Assembly (NCBI GenBank): GCA_035307785.1
Contig: DATGHS010000267.1
Coordinates: 1 to 15,867 of the forward strand
Source: DATGHS01 sp035307785
GTDB lineage: Bacteria; Planctomycetota; Planctomycetia; Gemmatales; Gemmataceae
Length of the DNA: 15,867 bases
Direction: 5' to 3'
The translations under genes were made by a program, and so were the position numbers. Positions within the stretch are counted from its first letter, which is position 1; each line of letters opens with the position of its first letter. Below are positions 1 to 6,276 of the stretch, one piece after another. Below the pieces are notes generated by a model. That model was not told the origin of the DNA. It did no database searches and saw only the letters and a list, made by a program, of their open reading frames with translations.

Positions 1-118
1 GGAAGACCTGTCGTTCCGAGAGATCGCCGAGATTGCGGGCACCACGGAACAAGCCGCCCGCTGGCACATGCACGAAGCCCGCAAAAAGTTGTTGGAACGA
101 ATGGGCGATAATTTGTAG
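1..118 (+). CDS. Sigma-70 family RNA polymerase sigma factor, C-terminal end only (5' partial)
   Basis: The reading frame enters from the left edge (first full codon at base 2), encodes 38 residues and stops at TAG 116-118. The piece reads as a sigma region 4.2 helix-turn-helix, the part that contacts the -35 promoter element: FREIAEIAGTT forms the first helix and turn, and EQAARWHMHEARKKLLERM the recognition helix and tail. This pattern is typical of ECF-type sigma factors, in which region 4 ends the protein, but the rest of the gene lies outside the window so the subgroup cannot be fixed. The next gene on the same strand encodes a zinc-finger membrane protein of anti-sigma type, which supports a sigma/anti-sigma pair. 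The stop codon overlaps a GTG (118-120) that is in frame with that next gene, although I prefer a later start for it. Confidence 0.85.
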   Translation, partial: EDLSFREIAEIAGTTEQAARWHMHEARKKLLERMGDNL

Positions 119-128
119 TGGGAATTTG

Positions 129-237
129 CCACAGAGGGCACAGAGAGAAAATTGAACAGAAGGTAACGAAGCAAACAAAGAATGAATTGGTAATCCATCT
201 CTTTCCCTTCGTTTCCTTCGTTTGCTTCTGTTCAAAT
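129..237. repeat. Imperfect inverted-repeat element between sigma factor and anti-sigma gene
   Basis: Bases 152-180 and 207-235 are inverted copies of each other, matching at 25 of 29 positions, including an 11-base perfect outer end (TTGAACAGAAG). The loop is 26 bases. Each arm consists of short iterated words of the ACGAAG / AAACAAAG kind. A purine-rich stretch with CACAGAG words (129-149) precedes the left arm. The element starts about 11 bases after the sigma stop codon and ends about 22 bases before the preferred start of the next gene. It has no T-tract like a factor-independent terminator. Similar elements lie at 6107-6263 and 10910-11013. Confidence 0.8.
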
Positions 238-258
238 TATTCTTATTTTTTTCCGACC

Positions 259-1197
259 ATGACCTGTGAACGAGCCCAACACTGGATTCTGGCCGTCGCC
301 TTGCCGGGCGAGCTGGCCCGAGCGCCGCGCGACATTGGCGAGCACATTCGCCAATGCGATTCTTGCCAGCGGCTGATTCAGCGCGTGGTTCGGCTGGAGG
401 AAAACTGGCGGCAGCAACCGGCGCCCGCCTCGGCGGAGCGTTCGCAAGCCTTGTTCTTGCAGCGGCTGGCGGAACCGCCCGCGCCGCTCATTCGCAAGCC
501 CGAGTTACCGCGCCGGAATTTGCGCTTGGCCCGGTGGATGGTGGCGGCCTGCGTGGCAGCCGTTGTCGGTCTGTCAATTGGCGTCGGCGTCTTCTCCACG
601 TCTTCCACGGCCCATGCCGAGTCTTCCGATGTTGTCGACCGCATGATCGACTGGAATCTGCAGATGAGCGAAGCGTCCACCCTCGAAGATCGGCAACGGC
701 TCTTTGCCGAGCGCGCCGAATCATTCAAAGCCGATCTCTCCAAGGCGAATCTTTCCGAATCCGACCGCGATTTCGCTAATAACCTCATGGAAACCGGCGC
801 CTGGCTTGCGTCCAACGACGAGCCGGTGGAAGAAGCCGACAAATTGACCACGCTGGCCGACCAGATTGTCACGCGAGCACAAACCTCCGGCAGGCCGATG
901 GACGAAAAGAAGACCGCCCGGTTCGTCGCCCAGTACCAGAAGGTGGCGCAGAACATTGAGGCCAAAGTCGAAAAAGCGGAAGCCAAGGCCACCGCCAACC
1001 CTACTGGCACTCCCGCCGAGCAAGCGAAAAGGATCGAGAAGATCGAAGCCCGCGAAAACAAGCGGCTCGAAGCGCTGGCCAAGCTTCAGGAGAAGATGCC
1101 CGAAGCGTCGAAAAAAGAAATCAAAAAGGTGCTGGAAGAGGAACACAAGAAGCACAAGCCGAAGCCGGCCCCCAAGCATCCGAGGGGCAAAGGCTAG
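259..1197 (+). CDS. Zinc-finger (ZAS/zf-HC2-like) transmembrane anti-sigma-type protein
   Basis: This 312-residue protein probably holds the neighbouring sigma factor at the membrane. The N-terminal cytoplasmic part has the anti-sigma zinc motif H29-x3-C33-x2-C36 (HIRQCDSC), with another Cys at position 3. One membrane helix spans about residues 92-112 (WMVAACVAAVVGLSIGVGVF). The rest, about 200 residues, should be extracytoplasmic. It is helical and, from about 215, very rich in Lys, Glu and Ala, suggesting coiled coil, with a basic Lys/Pro tail. No known sensor domain is visible in it. The frame stays open upstream to GTG 118, but those 47 codons read through the inverted-repeat element and give an improbable peptide, so I chose ATG 259, where the zinc-finger domain begins (MTCERAQ). 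No Shine-Dalgarno sequence is visible; the 15 bases before this ATG are mostly T. A strong terminator follows. The role as anti-sigma factor is inferred from motif and context. Confidence 0.75.
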   Translation: MTCERAQHWILAVALPGELARAPRDIGEHIRQCDSCQRLIQRVVRLEENWRQQPAPASAERSQALFLQRLAEPPAPLIRKPELPRRNLRLARWMVAACVAAVVGLSIGVGVFSTSSTAHAESSDVVDRMIDWNLQMSEASTLEDRQRLFAERAESFKADLSKANLSESDRDFANNLMETGAWLASNDEPVEEADKLTTLADQIVTRAQTSGRPMDEKKTARFVAQYQKVAQNIEAKVEKAEAKATANPTGTPAEQAKRIEKIEARENKRLEALAKLQEKMPEASKKEIKKVLEEEHKKHKPKPAPKHPRGKG

Positions 1198-1218
1198 TCT
1201 CCGCAATCACTTTTCACC

Positions 1219-1247
1219 AACGGCGGCCGGCGGGCCGCCGTTTTTCA
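1219..1247 (+). terminator. Factor-independent terminator after the anti-sigma-type gene
   Basis: A perfect 10-bp stem (AACGGCGGCC / GGCCGCCGTT, arms 1219-1228 and 1233-1242) with a 4-base loop is followed at once by T residues. It lies 22 bases after the stop codon at 1197 and separates the sigma/anti-sigma unit from the next gene. Confidence 0.88.
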
Positions 1248-1329
1248 TTTAGCGGCTTGCGTTCGTCAAGCGCGTGCTTTAACATGGTTTCCAATCCCCT
1301 TCGATACGCATGCAGCACGGAGAGCGAAC

Positions 1330-4300
1330 ATGGCGTCCCCTTCAGTGCGCTGGCTTGTAGCTGTTGGCCTGCTTGGATTGCTTACGCAGTCCATCGCGCT
1401 CGGCGATCCGCCACGCGATCTCATCCCAAAACCGCCCCAGCAAGACGAACCGTGGACGCCGCCTAATTGTGGCTTGCCGCCGAAAATCATCTCCGCGGCG
1501 GAAGCGCTCTTCCAACAAGGCCTTGCCGACCCACGCGGCTGCGAATATCGACAGGTGGTGGTGAATACCCTATGGCAAGACGCGGTTGTCATGCATGCCT
1601 GGGTGCTGCCCGCGCAAAACGGGAATTCGCGCCGCTTCGCCGTATCCTGGGACGGGCTAGTGCACGCAATCGAAAAGGTCGGCCCGCCCACCGCATTGAG
1701 AGCCGATATCGCGGCAAATCTGAAATGGCACCTGGCACAGGACACCACCGGCGTCGCAGATGATGTTCCTCTGCATTTGGATGAATTAGCCGTTTGTCTG
1801 CTGCTCAGAATTGGCGAAAAAGAATTGGCGACGCAATTGTGGGACGCTCTCCAGGTTAGCCGGGGGAATGAATCAACCGAAGAATATGATCCTTATCCCG
1901 ATCTGGCCCGGCAGTGGGCGTCGAGTACGTTCAGTCAGCTTTTTTATTCCCACGTTCAAGCTCACGACGAGCGCGCCTTACACTACGCCCGCTTGCTGAC
2001 GCGGACGGCGCCGCTCATTGAAGCGGAAGCCAGGCGGCGCAATGCCAATCCCGAAACGAATGACGATGAGAAATTGCTTACTTTCACGAAGCAGCTGCCC
2101 GACCTGTTGGCAGACCAGGAACGCCGGGCCCGGCAAGGACGGCGCGCGCCGGTCATTTGTATGGGACCGGATCGAGAGCCAAGTGCAGCCAAGCGCATTG
2201 CCGCTCTCATCGAGCGGCTCGACGAAGTGGAATATCGAGACGTTTTCGGTCGCGTGGACCGTATAAGTGGGGCATTGGTCCAAGAGGGCGAGGCGGCGAT
2301 TGAGCCGCTGTTGGACTGCATGCAAAACGATAACCGGCTCACTCGGGCCCAGCCGCCAGGGTTCTGCAATCGCGGAGAATCGCGAGAAGTTTACTATGTG
2401 CACGAGGTCGCATATGACATGGTGACGACTATTTTGCATGCGTGGCCGCGCGACTTCGAGCCAGCCTTCACGGATCGGATCGTCGAGCGGCCGGAGCCCA
2501 CGCGCCAGGAACTCGTGGAGCGCCTCCGGGCTTATCGTCGCAAGACCGCTCACCTACCATTTGCCGAGCGCTGGTACCAGGCCCTGGCGAATGACCAGGC
2601 CGCGCCGGACCAATGGCTGCATGCCGCCAACATATTAGTAATGGACGAGAGCCGTTATCTTTCAAGAGCGAACATTTGGTACGACGTTTATCGTCAGCCC
2701 GCCGCCGAACCCACTCCGAAACTCGTCGGCGAATCGCTGCGCGGCAAGAAAGACCCCACGGTCACGGCGCTTCTTCTCAAGCGCATGGTGCAGGTTCACA
2801 GCAATTCGATCGCCAGCGATCTCGCGGCGTGCCTGGCCCGATGGGAGCCGGCGCTTGCCTTGCCGGTGCTGATCAATCAAAGCCGAAATTGTCGCAAGGC
2901 ACGCGCCATCGGTTCGTTTCTAGACCTGATGCAACTTCGAGTCGAGGCTGGCGATGAGCGCGCCTTGTATGAATATGCCGACTGGCTGCGCCGCACGGAG
3001 CCGAGCAACAATTCCGACTATTCGCAAAGACCGGAACGGCAACTTCTCCTCATGTGCCAAAATGCGAACCACCCAGCCCTTGGCCGAGCGGCAGACTACA
3101 TGTTTCACAACAGCAAATCGCCCTGGTTGGCCCGCTTCGCAAACGACCAGAATAAGGATTCACGCATTTTCTGGCATGAACTCAATGAGAGACTGTATCA
3201 CGTTCCGGCGTTTCAACGAGCTCTCCTCTTGGAATTGACGAACAAAGCCAAGGCTGGCGACGCGGAGCTAGTTGACGGCTGCTTGCGCGTGGAAGCAGAG
3301 TTCGGGTTCGGCCAGGGCGGTAACGACGATCCGCAATTCCCCAACCGCGTCAAAACCGACTTCCGCTTTTGCGATTACGTCGCCTACAAGATAGGTCGGG
3401 GCTACGCCGGCGCCCCGCGCTGCGAACTCTATTGGCCGGAAGCCCGCCGCGATGCGGCGGTGAAGGCTTGCCAGGCATTTCTAAAGAAATACGGCTCTCG
3501 CCTTGGCGAGGACCGCATGAATTTTCCGAAGCTGAACAATCCAGCCACAGAAGAGCAGGCGCGACTGGGGCAAGCCATCTTTGCTCTCAACGGCCAGGCC
3601 CGAACCGTAAACCTGCCGAAGTTTCCCATGCCCGCAGTCTGGCTTACGAATCGGGATCATCCGACGGTTATCCATTACTTTCCGCCCAATTCGAAAAAGC
3701 TGGTACACGAGATCTTTTATGAGCAGAAAGGAGACATCTGGCAGGCGGAAGAGTTTTGGGACGGCAGTCGCTGGCAACGGTTTTATGGCTTTGCGGGCAT
3801 CCATCAGATAGCGAAGGTACCGGCTGCGGAGATTGAATTTCCGGATAGCGATTGGCTGTCGCTCCCTCACGGCATCGACGTTCGCCTGCAAGGTCCGGTT
3901 GTCAAAGGAAACATGGACGATGAAAACAATCCGCGGGTGCCGGCAAACCAGCCGATCGCGCTGGCACTATGGTTGCGCAATCGCACCGGCCTCGACCTGA
4001 CCGTTACCCGAGGAGAAACTCCATTGCGCCTGGAGCTGCACTACTCGCCGGAAATGATTTCCCGCAAGGGGATGCCTGTGCCCGAGGCGAAAGGCGATAG
4101 CGATTGGACACCGATTCTGATGCGCGCCGGTGCTGCTGTCATTGTGCCGAGCCCTCATTCGCTGGGTCCAGCCCAGGAAACGCTGGCCGGCGAAATCGAT
4201 CTTCGACGTATATTTCCGCTCGACCGGCCCGGTTTTTACCGCCTACGCATCATTGCCCAGAAGTCGCCAAAGGAAGAGCATACGCGACTGTACCAGTTCT

Positions 4301-4350
4301 CGCTGTTCCAACCCAAATCGTCGACCGTGTCGGTCTCGGCGCCGCAGTAG
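1330..4350 (+). CDS. Large secreted or periplasmic protein of unknown function (1006 aa)
   Basis: I do not recognise this family. The N-terminus looks like a signal peptide: an Arg at position 8, a hydrophobic core at about 9-23 (LVAVGLLGLLTQSIAL), then a likely cleavage around residue 25 before DPPRDLIPKPP. Most of the protein (about residues 50-840) is predicted by eye to be helical, with phrases that resemble HEAT-like repeats, for example EGEAAIEPLLDCM near residue 318. From about residue 850 the character changes to alternating hydrophobic strands with many Pro and Gly (DVRLQGPVVKG to the end), consistent with a C-terminal beta-sandwich. No catalytic motif is evident. The start at ATG 1330 is supported by GGAGAG at 1319-1324, five bases upstream, and by the signal peptide that follows. 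The gene lies 78 bases ahead of Ser/Thr kinase 1 on the same strand, so it could belong to the same transcript, but nothing in the sequence shows a functional link. Confidence 0.8.
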   Translation: MASPSVRWLVAVGLLGLLTQSIALGDPPRDLIPKPPQQDEPWTPPNCGLPPKIISAAEALFQQGLADPRGCEYRQVVVNTLWQDAVVMHAWVLPAQNGNSRRFAVSWDGLVHAIEKVGPPTALRADIAANLKWHLAQDTTGVADDVPLHLDELAVCLLLRIGEKELATQLWDALQVSRGNESTEEYDPYPDLARQWASSTFSQLFYSHVQAHDERALHYARLLTRTAPLIEAEARRRNANPETNDDEKLLTFTKQLPDLLADQERRARQGRRAPVICMGPDREPSAAKRIAALIERLDEVEYRDVFGRVDRISGALVQEGEAAIEPLLDCMQNDNRLTRAQPPGFCNRGESREVYYVHEVAYDMVTTILHAWPRDFEPAFTDRIVERPEPTRQELVERLRAYRRKTAHLPFAERWYQALANDQAAPDQWLHAANILVMDESRYLSRANIWYDVYRQPAAEPTPKLVGESLRGKKDPTVTALLLKRMVQVHSNSIASDLAACLARWEPALALPVLINQSRNCRKARAIGSFLDLMQLRVEAGDERALYEYADWLRRTEPSNNSDYSQRPERQLLLMCQNANHPALGRAADYMFHNSKSPWLARFANDQNKDSRIFWHELNERLYHVPAFQRALLLELTNKAKAGDAELVDGCLRVEAEFGFGQGGNDDPQFPNRVKTDFRFCDYVAYKIGRGYAGAPRCELYWPEARRDAAVKACQAFLKKYGSRLGEDRMNFPKLNNPATEEQARLGQAIFALNGQARTVNLPKFPMPAVWLTNRDHPTVIHYFPPNSKKLVHEIFYEQKGDIWQAEEFWDGSRWQRFYGFAGIHQIAKVPAAEIEFPDSDWLSLPHGIDVRLQGPVVKGNMDDENNPRVPANQPIALALWLRNRTGLDLTVTRGETPLRLELHYSPEMISRKGMPVPEAKGDSDWTPILMRAGAAVIVPSPHSLGPAQETLAGEIDLRRIFPLDRPGFYRLRIIAQKSPKEEHTRLYQFSLFQPKSSTVSVSAPQ

Positions 4351-4382
4351 TTTCGCCCACCTCTTATAGGAACCGCCCCCCG

Positions 4383-4419
4383 CTTACGCTATGCTGAAGG
4401 AACAGACCGCTAGCGTAGG
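4383..4419. other. Small imperfect inverted repeat ahead of kinase 1
   Basis: CTTACGCTA (4383-4391) and TAGCGTAGG (4411-4419) pair at 8 of 9 positions around a 19-base loop. There is no T-tract, so it is a poor terminator candidate. The right arm includes the AGGG that would serve as a weak ribosome-binding site for the ATG at 4429, so a hairpin here could affect translation of the kinase. The evidence is weak. Confidence 0.35.
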
Positions 4420-4428
4420 GCACGCAGA

Positions 4429-6102
4429 ATGATTGGCGAGACTTTTGGCCGCTGGGTGATCGATAAGGAAATCGGCAAGGGGGCGATGGGCAGCGTTTAC
4501 CGCGCTCATGCTGCCGACGCTCCGCAGGAAGTGCGCGCCCTCAAGGTGTTGGCCGTGGAATTGGCCCGAGATGCCATCGCCCGCCAACGCTTCGAGCGCG
4601 AGACTGAAGTTCTTTGCCATCTGGATCACCCCAACATCGTTCGCTTTGATGGAGCCGATGAACAGAACGGCACGCTGTATTACGTTATGGAGTTTATCGA
4701 TGGCCCCGATTGCGAAAGCCGCTTGCGCGAACAGGGCCGCTGGCCCTGGTTCGACGTGCTCGACCTCGCCATTCAAGTCACCCGCGGTCTGAAATATGCC
4801 CACGATCAGGGGGTGGTGCACCGCGATTTGAAGCCGGCGAATATTCTTTTGGTCAGTGGCGGAGTAGTGGATGAAAACCCGCAGGGCTCGAAGACTCGCC
4901 CTGCGGCTTCGAGTTCACCACTCACCACTCACCACTCACCACTCACTGCCAAGATCGCGGACTTCGGCGTGGCGCGCATGTTTTCGCAGGGGCAACTTAC
5001 GGGTTCGGGGCACTTTGTCGGCACGGCGTTGTACATGGCCCCGGAGCAGGCGGCGGGGAAGCCTGCCACCAAGCGCAGCGATTTCTATTCGCTTGGCTGC
5101 GTGCTGTACACCCTGCTCGCCGGCCGGCCGCCGTTCAACGGCAACAGCATTGCCGAGATGGTGCACAAGCATCAGTTCGTGCAGCCGGAGCGGCCAAGCC
5201 GGCTGTTGGTCGATTTGCCGCATGATATCGATGATTTAGTGATGATGCTCCTTTCCAAAGACCCGGCCCAGCGGCCGGCCGACGGCTCAGTGCTGCTCAA
5301 GCGCCTTGAAAGCATTCGCGGCAAGCTCATTCGCAAGCACAATCTCGAAGAGACGGCCATCGGCGGTACCGGCTCGAAGGCGGATTTGAAACTGAACTGG
5401 AAAGACCCCGCTCCGCCCCCGCCGCCGGCGGCCGGCTTCGACTATCGGAGCCTGGTTCGGCCACTCGTCTACGCCATCGCGCTGTTGTTGTGTGTAGCGG
5501 GCATTGTCTGGGCGTTCGTCCGACCGAAGCCGGGGGCGGAGGAATTATTCCAGCAAGCTCAGCCTCTGATGGCATCGAACAATCCCAACGACTGGGAAAA
5601 AGCCTGGAACGATTATCTGGAGCCGCTCAATCGCCGTTATCCGGATCATGCGCACAAGGCCGAGGTGGATGAATTCCGGCAATTGCTCGACGACGTGGCA
5701 TTGCAACGACGGCTCGCTCTTCGTGGCCGGCTCAACGGCCCGCACAGCGAAGCACAGCGGTTTTATGAGCTGGGTCTCGCTCGCTGCCAGGCCGGCGACG
5801 TGGCCGGCGGAAGACGTATCTGGGAGCAGGTGATGCAGGTCTTCGGCACGGTGGAATCGGAGCGGCGCTGGGTGCTGTTATCGCAACGCGCGCTCAATCA
5901 GGTCGCGGCCCCGGAGTCGGAGCCAAGCCGCTTCGAATCCGTGGAAAAATCATTGGAACTCGCCCGGCAACTGCGCGATTCCGGCAACCCCAGCCAATTG
6001 GAGCAAGCGCGACAGATCTGGCAAAGCCTGGAGGAGCTTTATCGCAATGATCCCAGCGCCAAGGAACTGTTAGAGACGATCAAGAAGGACCGCGGCAGTT
6101 GA
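4429..6102 (+). CDS. Hanks-type Ser/Thr protein kinase with helical extracytoplasmic tail (kinase 1)
   Basis: This 557-residue protein has an N-terminal cytoplasmic kinase domain (about 8-295). The visible motifs are the glycine loop IGKGAMGSVY (15-24), ATP lysine K39 in ALKVL, the probable alpha-C glutamate E58, catalytic loop HRDLKPAN (131-138, D133), metal-binding DFG (178-180) and APE (204-206). All key residues are present, so the kinase should be active. A Pro-rich linker (328-334) and one membrane helix (about 344-363) follow. The remaining 190 residues should lie outside the membrane and look like TPR-style helices (for example YELGLARCQAGDVAGGRRIW). The unusual part is residues 142-174, an insertion between the catalytic loop and DFG encoded by a repeat element at 4852-4950; bacterial kinases usually have under ten residues there. 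ATG 4429 begins directly before the kinase fold (MIGETFGRWVIDKEIG). The second kinase follows on the same strand after a repeat element. Confidence 0.93.
   Translation: MIGETFGRWVIDKEIGKGAMGSVYRAHAADAPQEVRALKVLAVELARDAIARQRFERETEVLCHLDHPNIVRFDGADEQNGTLYYVMEFIDGPDCESRLREQGRWPWFDVLDLAIQVTRGLKYAHDQGVVHRDLKPANILLVSGGVVDENPQGSKTRPAASSSPLTTHHSPLTAKIADFGVARMFSQGQLTGSGHFVGTALYMAPEQAAGKPATKRSDFYSLGCVLYTLLAGRPPFNGNSIAEMVHKHQFVQPERPSRLLVDLPHDIDDLVMMLLSKDPAQRPADGSVLLKRLESIRGKLIRKHNLEETAIGGTGSKADLKLNWKDPAPPPPPAAGFDYRSLVRPLVYAIALLLCVAGIVWAFVRPKPGAEELFQQAQPLMASNNPNDWEKAWNDYLEPLNRRYPDHAHKAEVDEFRQLLDDVALQRRLALRGRLNGPHSEAQRFYELGLARCQAGDVAGGRRIWEQVMQVFGTVESERRWVLLSQRALNQVAAPESEPSRFESVEKSLELARQLRDSGNPSQLEQARQIWQSLEELYRNDPSAKELLETIKKDRGS
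4852..4950 (+). repeat. Palindromic repeat element inside the kinase 1 coding region, with (CCACTCA)x4
   Basis: These 99 bases begin exactly on a codon boundary (codon 142) and add 33 in-frame residues. At the core is a perfect 9-bp hairpin, CCGCAGGGC / GCCCTGCGG (4879-4887 and 4898-4906). CTCGAAG (4887-4893) and CTTCGAG (4907-4913) form a second, alternative pairing. The flanks are also loosely inverted: GTCAGTGGCGGAGTAGTGG (4852-4870) resembles the complement of the end of the element. The right flank holds four perfect tandem copies of the 7-mer CCACTCA (4918-4945). Its build, with short iterated words in inverted arms, is like the intergenic elements at 129, 6107 and 10910. It codes for a Ser/Thr/Pro/His-rich loop ahead of the DFG strand. 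Confidence 0.75.
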
Positions 6103-6106
6103 AAGC

Positions 6107-6263
6107 AGGACACCAAGGACACAAAGGAGGCACAAAGAACACAAAGAGGATCAAGAAGAACCGGACCAAGTTAATGTTCATTAGAATTCAAAGACATTGA
6201 ACGTCACTCTTTTTGCCTTTCTTTGTGTACTCTCTGTCTCCTTGTTGTTCTTTGTGTCTTCTC
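6107..6263. repeat. Imperfect inverted-repeat element between the two kinase genes
   Basis: The left part (about 6107-6150) is a run of CACAAAG / ACACAAAGA words. The right part (about 6216-6263) holds the complementary words CTTTGTGT and TTCTTTGTG. Aligned as inverted arms they match at roughly 70 percent with small gaps, around a 65-base AT-rich centre. The element starts 5 bases after the stop of kinase 1 (6102) and ends shortly before the ribosome-binding site of kinase 2 (GAGAAG, 6266-6271). It does not look like a terminator: the T-rich stretches are inside the arms and no compact GC-rich stem is present. Confidence 0.7.
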
Positions 6264-6276
6264 TTGAGAAGCGATC

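Noticed and set aside
118..258. Upstream extension of the anti-sigma-type gene to GTG 118, overlapping the sigma stop codon
   Set aside because: The extra 47 codons read through an inverted-repeat element and give a peptide unlike the family. The zinc-finger domain starts cleanly at ATG 259. The missing ribosome-binding site leaves some doubt.
4918..4945. CRISPR-like array at the CCACTCA repeats
   Set aside because: The units are 7 bases and directly adjacent, with no spacers and no cas genes; this is a simple tandem repeat.
6107..6263. Terminator between the kinase genes
   Set aside because: The pairing is long, imperfect and AT-rich, with no compact stem followed by a T-run.
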